Counted from the first letter of the stretch, positions 9,181 through 18,096 are shown. The stretch is 64,000 nucleotides of DNA from Gammaproteobacteria bacterium (GCA_013816845.1 JACDDU010000001.1:310001-374000), one strand, 5' to 3'. Notes: generated by a model from the sequence alone, not told the origin. Program-made: numbers and translations.

Positions 9181-9540
9181 ATGCGCTTAACTTGCATACT
9201 TACTTTGTGTAGTTGCCTTTTAGGAATAGGGATCCTCAATGCAAGTCCTACGCGTCAGTTTATTGTTCCTTTTCAAAACTTCACTCTTAATCCGAAAGCG
9301 ACAATACAAGCTGCATATACGATTGGTCAACACGGTTTAATTTTTTGTTTTTTAAATAATACGATGACTGGAGGGATTATTACGTGGCCTTATCAGGGCG
9401 CAAGGGGATTGAGTAGTTTGCCTATTTATTTAAAAACACAACCTCGTTTTGAGGGTTCATTCGCCGATAACAGTGGAATCATAACTATTACTAATAACCA
9501 ATCCAAAGCGATGGTCATTAGTTGTCTCTTTGGATTTTAA
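9181..9540 (+). CDS. Small exported protein of unknown function
   Basis: A 119-residue product with a strong AAGGAGG ribosome-binding site. The first 21 residues are hydrophobic with two cysteines and end in NAS, a plausible signal peptide. The mature part is beta-strand-like with no recognised motif. The next start codon lies about 15 bp after its stop, and it follows proA by 23 bp, so it is probably read from the proBA transcript. No function is assigned. Confidence 0.55.
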   Translation: MRLTCILTLCSCLLGIGILNASPTRQFIVPFQNFTLNPKATIQAAYTIGQHGLIFCFLNNTMTGGIITWPYQGARGLSSLPIYLKTQPRFEGSFADNSGIITITNNQSKAMVISCLFGF

Positions 9541-9555
9541 TTGGGCTTCATAAAA

Positions 9556-10038
9556 ATGTCTGATGAAAAAAAACGTCTGCTTGATCGATTGTCTCCTGGT
9601 GTGTTGAAGTGGGGTATTAATCTTTGGCCACCGTTTCTGGGTGCCGGAATAAAGATTAAACACATCGCACCTGATTTCCGTTTTATTGAAGTAAGAATGA
9701 AATTACGATGGTACAACAAAAATTATGTTGGAACGCATTTTGGCGGATCAATGTATGCAATGACTGACCCTTTTTTCATGCTGATGGTCATGAAATATTT
9801 AGGAAGTGATTATATTGTTTGGGATAAAGCTGCCAGTATTGAATATAAAAAAGTTGCGCGCGGTACGTTGTCCGCACAATTTAGAGTGACCGAAGAAGAA
9901 TTGCAATTAATTAAGTATCATGCTGATACCAACGAGAAATACATTTTTGATCGTCCTATCGATCTGACCAATGATGCGGGGGAGGTGGTCGCGTCTTTAG
10001 TGAGAACATTATATGTGCGAAAGAAAAATAATTTATAA
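9556..10038 (+). CDS. DUF4442-type hotdog-fold protein (putative thioesterase)
   Basis: A 160-residue protein with the layout of the DUF4442/YiiD-related hotdog family: an N-terminal helix with WGINLWPPFLGAGI, a central GTHFGGSMYAM helix that forms the substrate tunnel, and a final strand EVVASLVRTLYV. Relatives are thought to act on acyl-CoA or acyl-ACP thioesters, but the substrate here is unknown. The ATG at 9556 is preferred over an in-frame TTG at 9541, which lies directly on the stop of the preceding gene. Confidence 0.75.
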   Translation: MSDEKKRLLDRLSPGVLKWGINLWPPFLGAGIKIKHIAPDFRFIEVRMKLRWYNKNYVGTHFGGSMYAMTDPFFMLMVMKYLGSDYIVWDKAASIEYKKVARGTLSAQFRVTEEELQLIKYHADTNEKYIFDRPIDLTNDAGEVVASLVRTLYVRKKNNL

Positions 10039-10180
10039 AACTGAATATGCTTTTTATCCAGATGCCAAGGTTTTCATTCTGAGCAGATAATTTGCATCAT
10101 GCGTGAATGGCGTCCTTATTTTTCCTCTCTGAAGAAGCTGACTGCCCGCTGCATGTTTGTGGAAGCAAAGTTACTAGTAT

Positions 10181-10216
10181 TCTATATCTTGAAAGTGTAC
10201 ACTTTCAAGATATAGA
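10181..10216. promoter_or_regulatory. Perfect 36-bp palindrome upstream of umuD, probable operator
   Basis: Positions 10181-10196 are the exact reverse complement of 10201-10216 with the self-complementary GTAC between them, so all 36 bases are palindromic. The core is TTGAAA-N8-TTTCAA. It ends 11 bp before the umuD start codon and overlaps the probable promoter region and the GAGGA ribosome-binding site. It is not the enterobacterial LexA box (CTGT-N8-ACAG). From memory, Acinetobacter UmuDAb recognises a similar TTGAAA/TTTCAA palindrome, which would fit self-regulation; this needs checking. A terminator is unlikely because no gene ends here. Confidence 0.75.
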
Positions 10217-10227
10217 GGATAATCCTG

Positions 10228-10737
10228 ATGAAGCATGGTGGAGCAAGATCCGGTGCAGGAAAGCCTGGCCCTTATGGTGAGAAAACAAAGCCTATTCGAC
10301 TCCCTTTAAGTTTAATTCCTGCTGTACAAAAATTTATCTCTCACAAAGGCTATAAACTTCCGCTTTATGACTCGAAAGTTCCTGCGGGTTTTCCCTCTCC
10401 TGCGGATGATCATGTCGCAGAAAGCTTAGACCTCAACGAATACCTCATTAAGCATCCTGCTGCTACTTTTTTTGTGCGGGTTTCAGGAACCTCGATGATT
10501 AATGCGGGCATTTCGGAAAATGACATTCTCATTGTGGACCGTAGTTTAACGCCTGCCCATGGCAAAATTGTAATCGTGGCGATAGATGGTCAGCTGACGG
10601 TAAAACGACTGCATAAAAAAGCTTCAGGCCAATTCATTCTCATGCCCGATAATCCTGACTATGAACCGATGGAAATTCCTGAGGATAGTAGTACTTATAT
10701 TTGGGGTGTAGTCACTAGCGTTATTCATGCGGTGTAG
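10228..10737 (+). CDS. umuD: UmuD-like S24 self-cleaving protein with extended N-terminus
   Basis: Manages error-prone polymerase activity during the SOS response; RecA-stimulated self-cleavage yields UmuD'. The peptidase S24 domain is intact: cleavage site Ala53-Gly54 in VPAGFPSP, catalytic Ser89 in GTSM and Lys126 in LTVKRL, a 37-residue Ser-Lys spacing as in E. coli UmuD (S60/K97). At 169 residues it is about 30 longer than E. coli UmuD; the extra N-terminus (GGARSGAGKPG, then TKPIRLPLSLIPAVQKFI) is basic and looks like a short strand followed by a helix, as in ribbon-helix-helix DNA-binding heads. Together with the palindrome just upstream this suggests a repressor role, which is inference. 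The next gene, umuC, starts six bases after its stop. Confidence 0.92.
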   Translation: MKHGGARSGAGKPGPYGEKTKPIRLPLSLIPAVQKFISHKGYKLPLYDSKVPAGFPSPADDHVAESLDLNEYLIKHPAATFFVRVSGTSMINAGISENDILIVDRSLTPAHGKIVIVAIDGQLTVKRLHKKASGQFILMPDNPDYEPMEIPEDSSTYIWGVVTSVIHAV

Positions 10738-10743
10738 GCTGGA

Positions 10744-12015
10744 ATGGCATTCTTTGTATTAGTAGATTGTAATAACTTTTATGTTTCTTGCGAACGCGCT
10801 TTTAATCCTCGTTTAGAGAATCAACCTATTGTTATTTTATCCAATAACGATGGCTGTATTATTTCCCGGTCCAATGAAGCGAAGAAGTTAGGTATCCCTA
10901 TGGGTGCCGCGTTCCATCAATGGAAATCATTTTGCCATGGCCACGGTGTGCATGTTTTTTCTTCAAATTATGAATTGTATGGTGACATGTCGCATCGCAT
11001 TATGACTTTGTTACAAAAGTTTTGTACGACCATGGAAATTTATTCCATCGATGAAGCTTTTTTATTTTTTGATAAAATGAATAGCGTTGATTTAAACACT
11101 TATCTATTAAACGTGCGATATCAATTAAAGAAATGTACAGGATTGCCGACTTCGATTGGTTTTGCTCAAACGAAAACATTAGCAAAAGTTGCGAACCTAA
11201 TTGCTAAAAAAAGGACAGTCGAGGGGGTGTATAATTTTTCTGACCCAATGTGCCAAGATCAAGTGTTAGAAAAATTAAGCGTGCAAGAAGTTTGGGGAGT
11301 GGGTCATCGGTTAGCAAGAAAATTAGAAAGCTTAAACATTACCACCGCCAAGATATTACGTGATAGTGATACAAAACAATTGCGCGATTCTTTTAGTATT
11401 GTTTTGGAAAGGACGATAACTGAATTAAGAGGAACTTCATGCTTACCGCTTGTTGAGTATCAGCAACCTAAACAAATTATCTCATCTCGATCATTTGGAA
11501 AAAAAGTGACAGCACTCGTTGATCTTGAAGAAGCCATTAGTCACTATGCTGCTAAAGCTGCACATAAATTACGGAAGCAAAATTGCTTTGCGCAGGGCGT
11601 TTTAGTTTTTTTAAATACAAATATTTTTCGGCCCCAAGATCCTCAATATGAAAACCATGCTCGCTTTCGTTTTCCTTATCCTACCGCAGATACCGGAGAA
11701 ATCGTTAAATATGCCAAAGCTTGTTTAGGGACAATTTATCGCATGGGCTTTACTTACCATAAAGCAGGCATGATGTTGTTAGATTTAACACCGAATACCT
11801 TTGAACAGTTTGACATGGTATTAGACGGCCACGCTCAAACTCATGCGAAAAGCATAGAAATTATGAAAGTGGTGGACAGTATTAACCAATGCATGGGAAA
11901 AAATACTTTATTTTTTTGTGCTGAAGGTATTAAACGTGCATGGCAAATTAAATGTGATCGACGTACACCGTGCTATACAACGCGTTGGAGTGATTTAGCT
12001 ATCGCTTATTGCTGA
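10744..12015 (+). CDS. umuC: DNA polymerase V catalytic subunit
   Basis: Y-family translesion DNA polymerase that copies damaged templates with UmuD'2. The 423-residue product has Asp8 in VLVDCNNFYVSCE, the steric-gate region, the catalytic SIDEAFL (Asp103, Glu104), the VWGVGHRLARKL helix-hairpin-helix region, and the UmuC C-terminal domain. Length equals the E. coli protein (422). It is the second gene of the umuDC operon and converges with the following metallopeptidase gene, with five bases between stop codons. Confidence 0.96.
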   Translation: MAFFVLVDCNNFYVSCERAFNPRLENQPIVILSNNDGCIISRSNEAKKLGIPMGAAFHQWKSFCHGHGVHVFSSNYELYGDMSHRIMTLLQKFCTTMEIYSIDEAFLFFDKMNSVDLNTYLLNVRYQLKKCTGLPTSIGFAQTKTLAKVANLIAKKRTVEGVYNFSDPMCQDQVLEKLSVQEVWGVGHRLARKLESLNITTAKILRDSDTKQLRDSFSIVLERTITELRGTSCLPLVEYQQPKQIISSRSFGKKVTALVDLEEAISHYAAKAAHKLRKQNCFAQGVLVFLNTNIFRPQDPQYENHARFRFPYPTADTGEIVKYAKACLGTIYRMGFTYHKAGMMLLDLTPNTFEQFDMVLDGHAQTHAKSIEIMKVVDSINQCMGKNTLFFCAEGIKRAWQIKCDRRTPCYTTRWSDLAIAYC

Positions 12016-12020
12016 AGCGT

Positions 12021-12719
12021 TTACGGTGAAAAAACCCAAGAGGGAATGGAGTTAGCCCGATCATTTAAGGCTTTAGCATGCCGGAGTGTATGTGGATCCC
12101 ATTTTAAAAGAAGTTGCTGAAACGCTCGGCCGTGATGCATATATTTGGTATGGCATAGTTCATGTAAAATAACATGCTGCATTAGCTCAGCTTCGATAAA
12201 AAGAAGTTTACAACACAAGCTAATATTTTTCTGAGCGGAACAACTTCCCCATCGCGTAATATTATTTCTAATCGTTAAATTTTTATAAATTAATCCAGTT
12301 AAGGTAGACAAACGTTTAAGTTCAGGTTCAAGCAAAACGTATGCAACATGGCGCAACCAATGACGTAATGCAAGAAGGCAACCTTCCGAATTGTCAATGG
12401 GACCAAACAATACCAGTTCTTGCATAGGATTGGCGTGCACTAACAATTTATTGCTCGTTGTTTTTAAATATTTAATCGTCCAGATTTGATTGACACTGGT
12501 TAATTCAATTTTAGTGGGAAGAAGCGGATGGGTCGCGATATCGCGCGCAAATTTAGCTTGGTGTTTTTCAATCCAAACCTTCTTATCGTCAATAAATTTT
12601 TGAATTTCGCACTCGGAAATTTTCCGTTTATGGGGAACGATTAATTCAAGTCCCCGATAGGAAAATTTTAACTGCAAGTGTTTGGCTTGCTTACTATAGC
12701 GCAATTGATATTGCGTCAT
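12021..12719 (-). CDS. YgjP-type M48-like metallopeptidase
   Basis: The 232-residue product has the zinc-protease motif HELCH (in VILHELCHTKYMHHG) with a third His ligand shortly after, and the upstream segment ITRWGSCSAQKNISL that defines the YgjP/DUF45 family. These cytoplasmic proteins are related to SprT-type proteases and often sit near restriction or DNA-metabolism genes; the substrate is not known. Its position after umuC may be coincidental since it is on the other strand. The ATG at 12719 is preceded by GAGGAGAG. Confidence 0.82.
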   Translation of the reverse strand: MTQYQLRYSKQAKHLQLKFSYRGLELIVPHKRKISECEIQKFIDDKKVWIEKHQAKFARDIATHPLLPTKIELTSVNQIWTIKYLKTTSNKLLVHANPMQELVLFGPIDNSEGCLLALRHWLRHVAYVLLEPELKRLSTLTGLIYKNLTIRNNITRWGSCSAQKNISLCCKLLFIEAELMQHVILHELCHTKYMHHGRAFQQLLLKWDPHTLRHAKALNDRANSIPSWVFSP

Positions 12720-12832
12720 GGTCCACTCTCCTCAAGTACTACTCCGAATAATAGATGTTGTGGCATTTTAATTAAAGTATGATAATTGTTAAACATTTGG
12801 CATTCGACATGACCCCACAAGGAGGTTTCATA

Positions 12833-13345
12833 ATGAAATCTAGAGTATTGAAATATAGCGTTTTAGCGCTTAGTATTAGTCTTTCAGGCTGTTCATGGGA
12901 TTTATTTAATTCCCAGTCTAATCCGCCAGCAGCACGACAAACTGCCTATCGAAGCAATGCGCAAGTTATTAAGCAAACCGAAACCATCAATACAGCTGTA
13001 GCGCAACCCAATAATTCAACTCCTCCGGTCAATAATATTGATAGTCCCCCTCCACCCGTTATGGCATCCCAAGGTGAGATGGGTGGCAATTTAAGTCGGG
13101 CAATGGATAGTATCGATAAATCTAAACTTTCTCATGCTCTCGACAAACCCGTAGGTAAATCTTCGCAATGGACGAATGATAGCACCGGAACGAAATATAC
13201 TGTGATTCCTGTAGAGAAAGTAACAATTGAAGGAAATAGCTATTGTCGTCGATATAGAACTACTGCGCAAAGGAACGGGAACGCAAATGAAAGTGTTGGT
13301 GTTGCTTGCGTGGGTGCAGATGGAAATTGGCAGCAAGTGGGTTAG
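12833..13345 (+). CDS. Lipoprotein with 17-kDa surface-antigen-like C-terminus
   Basis: The ATG at 12833 has AAGGAGG eight bases upstream and gives 170 residues; an in-frame ATG at 12779 would hide the lipoprotein signal. Lys-rich start, hydrophobic core and lipobox LSGC (lipidated Cys about residue 20) predict an envelope lipoprotein. A Gln/Asn/Pro-rich linker follows. The last 50 residues (YTVIPVEKVTIEG, YCRRYRTTA, GVACVGADGNWQQV) match the pattern of the C-terminal domain of rickettsial 17-kDa/16-kDa surface lipoproteins; the glycine-zipper normally preceding it is not visible. Function is probably structural. Confidence 0.75.
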   Translation: MKSRVLKYSVLALSISLSGCSWDLFNSQSNPPAARQTAYRSNAQVIKQTETINTAVAQPNNSTPPVNNIDSPPPPVMASQGEMGGNLSRAMDSIDKSKLSHALDKPVGKSSQWTNDSTGTKYTVIPVEKVTIEGNSYCRRYRTTAQRNGNANESVGVACVGADGNWQQVG

Positions 13346-13363
13346 TTTATTTAATGAGGTTTT

Positions 13364-13399
13364 AAAAAATCCTGGATGCATTTGCATCCAGGATTTTTT
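13364..13399. terminator. Strong bidirectional terminator
   Basis: A 17-bp perfect inverted repeat (13364-13380 and 13383-13399) around a TT centre, with A6 on the left and a run of T on the right. It sits between the convergent lipoprotein and papain-like protease genes and is a textbook intrinsic terminator in both directions. Confidence 0.92.
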
Positions 13400-13403
13400 T
13401 TGG

Positions 13404-14471
13404 TTATAGCGTTTCTGTGTCTTTAAATTTTGTTATCTCATACACTTCCATCACAAACTTTTTGAAGTAATCATAGGTCATGTAGAAATTGCCATGATCG
13501 CCTACATTGCTACCCCAAGAGTTTCGTAAAGTGAATAAGCCTTTATGTGATTTACCTTCTTGATCGAGTGCAATTGCATCATCATCATAGCCTGTAATGA
13601 TCATCTCATGCCCACCGACTTGATCGGGTTTCGCAATCTCAGATGTTAATGCCCACGTATCTTTCTTCAAACGATGGGTTGCACAAGCACCGGCGTTACA
13701 AAATGGACTAAGCACAAGCAGTGTACCAAAGGATAAGCGGTTACCTTTTACCAGAGCTTTCTTAGTTTGTAAAAATGCTTCTTCAGCATCTTGGGTGTTA
13801 GCAAACGATGCATTAAAACGATGATATGCATTTAAAAGTTCACGCGCAAAAAGTTTTTGATTTAAATTTTCACTTAAACCGCGGTGCTCTTCCAAACTCA
13901 TTGGTTTACCAACATTACGGGGTTCTCGTGTTGGATATTCAGCTACACCTGCGCAAGTTTTCGTAGTTTGAGTGGCTTTAGAGACAATCCCAAAACGTCC
14001 AATTTGATCAAGAATGATAGAACCAAAGGATCCATTCCAGCCACTGGGTAAGTAACTGTTTTTCTTTAATTCACTACCTAGTTCTAAAGAACATAATTGA
14101 CTAATATAATCACCTTTACCGATTAAAGCATCAAGCGCGCCAGTCACTGCGAATGTAACGCAGGTACCATGCATACCTTGATCCAATACAGGTACTTCAT
14201 TCATACCTAATTGCGCAGAAGCAGGAAGGCCTGTGTCTAATTGTAGAGATGGCATGACAGTCGGAGCCACCGCAAAGAGACTGTTATACTGTTTGGGAGA
14301 AAGTTTGATGTTCATCAACATTACAGGTTTCGTGGACATAGCGCCAGCTTGCAAAGCTGATTTACTTAATGTTACGGGAACTTGAATAGGAGCTCCCAAT
14401 TCAAGAGCGTTCGCATTGCTTGCAACTAAAACAGCAACTCCTAGCGTTGTCGCAAAAAAGTATTTATTCAT
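13404..14471 (-). CDS. Exported papain-like (C1A) cysteine protease
   Basis: The 355-residue protein starts with a signal peptide (MNKYFF...NANA). The papain triad is complete: Gln98 and Cys104 in LDQGMHGTCVTFAV, His288 in GGHEMIITGYDD, and Asn317 in LRNSWGSNVGDHGNFYM. A region of about 75 residues between signal peptide and catalytic domain could be a propeptide. Extra cysteines (127, 173, 258, 263) could form disulfides, in keeping with export. Related secreted C1 proteases occur in Legionella. A periplasmic or secreted role is likely, and the target is unknown. The AT-rich leader upstream carries an AAAGG ribosome-binding site. Confidence 0.88.
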   Translation of the reverse strand: MNKYFFATTLGVAVLVASNANALELGAPIQVPVTLSKSALQAGAMSTKPVMLMNIKLSPKQYNSLFAVAPTVMPSLQLDTGLPASAQLGMNEVPVLDQGMHGTCVTFAVTGALDALIGKGDYISQLCSLELGSELKKNSYLPSGWNGSFGSIILDQIGRFGIVSKATQTTKTCAGVAEYPTREPRNVGKPMSLEEHRGLSENLNQKLFARELLNAYHRFNASFANTQDAEEAFLQTKKALVKGNRLSFGTLLVLSPFCNAGACATHRLKKDTWALTSEIAKPDQVGGHEMIITGYDDDAIALDQEGKSHKGLFTLRNSWGSNVGDHGNFYMTYDYFKKFVMEVYEITKFKDTETL

Positions 14472-14542
14472 ATCCTTTTACCTTTATCTTTATAAAGTGA
14501 AGTTGAATGTTATAATCTTTTTGCGCAAAGAAATAAATAGAA

Positions 14543-14569
14543 AAATTAGCCCATAAAATGGGCTAATTT
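14543..14569 (-). terminator. Terminator after the HdeD-like gene
   Basis: An 11-bp perfect inverted repeat (14543-14553, 14559-14569) with a TAAAA loop; on the minus strand it is followed by TTTTCTATTT, as expected of an intrinsic terminator. Confidence 0.8.
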
Positions 14570-14591
14570 AAAGAATGGAAATGAGATAAGA

Positions 14592-15155
14592 TTATGTTAG
14601 TAATTTTTTAGCAGAAAGCGCGAGCATGATGTAAGACAAACCACTAAATAGCAAATCAATGCCAACAAATAGTCCAATAATCATTAAACTACCGGCAGGC
14701 CAGTTCGCTAAAATTAAAATGCCCAATAATAACGAAATTAAACCACTAAAAAAATTGTAACCAAAACGCTGAGTATGCAAGTAAAAGGAATAAATAATCC
14801 TAACGAGCCCAATCGCAAAATAAAATATGCCTAGCAATAGCGTTAATGAAATTGAGCTTGAGACGGGGTCACCAATCAACATCATTCCCACAAATAAATA
14901 CAACAGAGCCATAAAAAAATGTAGAAAAAAAGCAGGCCAAGTTGTCCACCACGATTTAAAAGTATCAATCATGAGGACAAGACCCGCAATAAAAATCACG
15001 ACGCCCAGAAAGATGACTGAGATGAGAGTAGTCATTGCCGCAGCGCTTATTGCAACAACGCCTAGGATTACGAGGGCTACTCCCCAGAGCAGTAACCAAT
15101 TCCAGCCTTGGCTATAATTTGAAAAGCTTGGACCGACACCCGTTGAACGATTCAT
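14592..15155 (-). CDS. HdeD/DUF308-family membrane protein
   Basis: Six hydrophobic helices in 187 residues with the short-loop pattern of the HdeD family (paired helices of the form GVALVILGVVAIS ... LGVVIFIAGLVLMI, repeated). HdeD is linked to acid resistance in E. coli, but most relatives have no tested function. The ATG at 15155 has AAGGAG six bases upstream and is preferred to the frame opening at 15200. It has its own downstream terminator. Confidence 0.85.
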   Translation of the reverse strand: MNRSTGVGPSFSNYSQGWNWLLLWGVALVILGVVAISAAAMTTLISVIFLGVVIFIAGLVLMIDTFKSWWTTWPAFFLHFFMALLYLFVGMMLIGDPVSSSISLTLLLGIFYFAIGLVRIIYSFYLHTQRFGYNFFSGLISLLLGILILANWPAGSLMIIGLFVGIDLLFSGLSYIMLALSAKKLLT

Positions 15156-15272
15156 AGCAACTCCTTGTAAAAGCAAAGTCATGTTTATTAAATCTTTCAC
15201 GCAGCTAAGTGTGAATTAATTCAACATTCTACCTTCTCCACACTACCAGCCCTGTTAAACGTTAATCGTCTC

Positions 15273-15812
15273 TCACTTTTTAAGCCGAGGGGTGGGAGCA
15301 TTCTCCGAATCAATCAGCCTGACAATCGGGAACAATTCAGCTTTTTTTGTGAAAGGCGCAAATTGTTTATGCGGGTACTGCTGGTAAGCATTTTTTAGGG
15401 TATTGGCAATAATACGAATGAGTGAGTGAAGATCTGTTTCAGTATTAAGTGTATTAATAAAGGCTTCTTGAGCGACCCAGCGGTTAGAAAAACCAGATCG
15501 ACAGCGTTGACTTATAGCACTCATCAAGATTTCTTCAAAAGAACTAAGGATTTCTTCCGATATAGAGCATTGGGTAGGGTATTGGTTTTGAGCTTTTAAA
15601 AGGGCAGCATTTAATTCCAGGCAAGATTCCAATTGCTTGGTGATACGGGGCAAATATTTGCCCCGTATCAGTGCATCGTCATTTACGCTGGTTTTATAGG
15701 CGTTAAGTTTTTCAACCTTTTCGGCTAAAAGTGTGGCGATGGTGAGACGGGCTTGCCCCTCAGCTGAAACACTGGCAGGAAGAGGAATTTTCCTGAAAAA
15801 AGAATGGGTCAT
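15273..15812 (-). CDS. Unknown helical protein
   Basis: Not recognised. The 179-residue product is soluble, mostly helical, with no signal peptide, membrane helix or motif. ATG at 15812 is preferred to a TTG at 15827 in the same frame. A TATACT -10-like element lies upstream on the minus strand. It stands alone between tdk and the HdeD-like gene. Confidence 0.5.
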   Translation of the reverse strand: MTHSFFRKIPLPASVSAEGQARLTIATLLAEKVEKLNAYKTSVNDDALIRGKYLPRITKQLESCLELNAALLKAQNQYPTQCSISEEILSSFEEILMSAISQRCRSGFSNRWVAQEAFINTLNTETDLHSLIRIIANTLKNAYQQYPHKQFAPFTKKAELFPIVRLIDSENAPTPRLKK

Positions 15813-15890
15813 AATCGTCTCACTCAAACCAATACCATAATGCTAGTATACGCGAGATTTTGAAAATGAAAGTTATAGAACCCTTAAAAA

Positions 15891-16472
15891 TTAGCTTCCT
15901 TGCATTGCCTTATAATGCTTTCGACACATCGCAACATATTGATCATTATCACCAATTAGAATTTGTTCCCCCTCCATCATCATTTTACCTTGCGCATCGA
16001 CCCTAACCGTCATAATGGCTTTCTTACCACAATGACATACGGTTTTGATTTCAATAAGGTTATCGGCCCAAATTAAAAGGTAGAGACTTCCTTCGAAAGG
16101 CTCCCCCCTAAAATCACTTCGTATACCATAAGTTAAGACGGGTAGATTTAAATGATCAACAATATCGGTAAGTTGTAAAACTTGGTCTTTATTTAAAAAT
16201 TGCGCTTCATCAACAAGAACACAACTTAAGGATGGGTGGGTGTCAAAGTATTGTTTTGTTAAATCAAAAAGGTTGACTGAAGCATCAAATGTTTGCGCAT
16301 CGGCTGTTAAGCCAATGCGGGAGTGAATCGTACCAATCCCTTGACGATTATCAACTTGTGCCGTAAAGAGTAAAGTTTCCATACCTTTCTCTCTATAATT
16401 GTAAGACGATTGCAGTAAGACGGTACTTTTGCCTGCATTCATAGCGGAATAATAAAAATAAAGTTTAGCCAT
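15891..16472 (-). CDS. tdk: Thymidine kinase
   Basis: Salvage enzyme phosphorylating thymidine to dTMP. The 193-residue product has the P-loop NAGKST near the start, the Walker B-like VLVDEAQFL, the lid and substrate loop (GIRSDF), and the four zinc-binding cysteines as CHCG and a C-terminal MCRKH. Its start lies inside the end of the upstream phospholipase gene (8-bp overlap), so its translation is probably coupled. Salvage of host thymidine would suit an intracellular bacterium. Confidence 0.95.
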   Translation of the reverse strand: MAKLYFYYSAMNAGKSTVLLQSSYNYREKGMETLLFTAQVDNRQGIGTIHSRIGLTADAQTFDASVNLFDLTKQYFDTHPSLSCVLVDEAQFLNKDQVLQLTDIVDHLNLPVLTYGIRSDFRGEPFEGSLYLLIWADNLIEIKTVCHCGKKAIMTVRVDAQGKMMMEGEQILIGDNDQYVAMCRKHYKAMQGS

Positions 16473-17784
16473 GAGAGCTGCCTTGTTTAAAAGCCTGCCA
16501 TTTGCCCTTTTGGTTTAAAGCATAGTTAAGCCAAATACTTTTGAGCTGCGATTTTTGCAATGCGATTTTTAAGTCATGCATTTCTGCTCCATTAATTGGC
16601 ATGCCCACACTTGCTCTTGGGCTGAGCGTGCGACAAGCGGTTAGACTTTGTGCCCATGTGGCTTGAAGCGGAACGACTTCAATAAGACGCGTTGCTGGAT
16701 TTAGACAGGCGACGCCATCTAATTTTTGAGTACAATCGTGATTGAAGATACCCTCGTTACTTAAGGCCGCACATTGTCCTTTTCCTTCTTCAGGATTATT
16801 TTTAGCCCAACTCCAAATAGCAGCTTCTAGACGTTCGTCATAAAAATTTAATAAATCTAAAGTTGGCCAATTAATTCCGCATTGCACCAATTCCCGCATT
16901 GCTTCTGGAGAAACTTTCTTTTGTGGACGTAAAATGCCGCCATGTTTAGTGCGATCTTCATAAATGCGCCATAAGCTTGTATGCAAAGGATCATCGCCAA
17001 ATAAGGAGGTTTTGCTGCAATCAGGATAATGATTAAAATCGGTAATTGTTGAGTCGATAAAACTATAAGGTGCGTGATTAATATTCCCTATACCCGTGAA
17101 AACGATGTGATTAACGTGACTACCTTTTTTAAAATCGCAATTTTTAGTCACAATAAGAAGTTGTTTGTGAGCTTTTAAAATATCCGCCTTCGTGATATGG
17201 GTAGGCAAAGCTACACATTGATCATTATCTTTTAATTCATCAATCTGATGGGAACCAAAAATATATTGTCCTAAAATGTTTTCTAGTAATTCACCCAATC
17301 GCTCATCATGACCATCTACGTGTCGCTCTATGTAAAGCAAGACTATTTCGTCAGGATTACTTTGCAGCCACTGACGAATCTCTTTTAAACCATCAACAAA
17401 AGGAACATCAAAAACACTACAACCAAAATGATTGTTTTGGCCGTGACATAAAAGAATATCTTTTCGAAGATATTGATTGGGTGCCCAATGCGCATCTAAC
17501 TCTAAACTTCGTACCCCTTGTTCAAGTTGACCACTTAATGAAAGATATTGATTGGGATCGATGTAACGCACCATAGGAATTTGATAAGCTTGCGAATTAT
17601 ACGAGTTATGGGTGCCGATAAAAGTTGCTTGATTGAGCGGAGTATTGAGGTCAATTTCTCTTTGTAATTTTAATGCTTTAGTAACCCACGTATTATTGTT
17701 AATCTCATCTTGCGAGGCGGTTGCAATGCCACAGAGTGATATTGCAAATAAACCACCTAAGAATTTTTTCTTTAGACTTACCAT
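16465..17784 (-). CDS. Exported PI-PLC X-domain phospholipase-like protein
   Basis: The ATG at 17784 has AAGGAG eight bases upstream and begins a signal peptide ([24 protein letters not shown]); a frame extension to 17835 is rejected. The next part matches the PI-PLC X domain of bacterial phosphatidylinositol phospholipases and related phosphodiesterases: FIGTHNSYN with the first catalytic His, [11 protein letters not shown], and LLCHGQN with the second His. The C-terminal 100 residues contain paired Cys and Trp residues with a lectin-like spacing ([16 protein letters not shown] ... LTACRTLS). Export and domain choice point to action on phosphoinositide or glycosyl-PI in host membranes. Its end overlaps tdk by 8 bp on the same strand. 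Confidence 0.8.
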   Translation of the reverse strand: MVSLKKKFLGGLFAISLCGIATASQDEINNNTWVTKALKLQREIDLNTPLNQATFIGTHNSYNSQAYQIPMVRYIDPNQYLSLSGQLEQGVRSLELDAHWAPNQYLRKDILLCHGQNNHFGCSVFDVPFVDGLKEIRQWLQSNPDEIVLLYIERHVDGHDERLGELLENILGQYIFGSHQIDELKDNDQCVALPTHITKADILKAHKQLLIVTKNCDFKKGSHVNHIVFTGIGNINHAPYSFIDSTITDFNHYPDCSKTSLFGDDPLHTSLWRIYEDRTKHGGILRPQKKVSPEAMRELVQCGINWPTLDLLNFYDERLEAAIWSWAKNNPEEGKGQCAALSNEGIFNHDCTQKLDGVACLNPATRLIEVVPLQATWAQSLTACRTLSPRASVGMPINGAEMHDLKIALQKSQLKSIWLNYALNQKGKWQAFKQGSSHG

Positions 17785-17898
17785 ACTCTCTACTCCTTGT
17801 CTTTTAGGACTTTCAAATTTTTGAGTAGCATCCAAGCTTTTTGCTTGATTGTAAAGTCAAACTCAAGTAAAAATGAGCGGCGCAATAAAATGCCTCAA

Positions 17899-17980
<82 letters not shown>

Positions 17981-18022
17981 TAGCTCTTAGTTTTCCTTCA
18001 CTGTTTCCACACTTTAAAAATC

Positions 18023-18051
18023 TGGTTTAAGTTTAAAATAGTGACTATAAT
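18023..18051 (+). promoter_or_regulatory. Promoter for tig
   Basis: A TATAAT at 18046-18051 with a weak -35 (TGGTTT) 17 bp upstream, 46 bp before the tig start codon and downstream of tRNA-Leu. Confidence 0.5.
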
Positions 18052-18096
18052 GACGCCCTTCTTTTAAAGTGAATTAGTATATTTAAAGGCGATATC

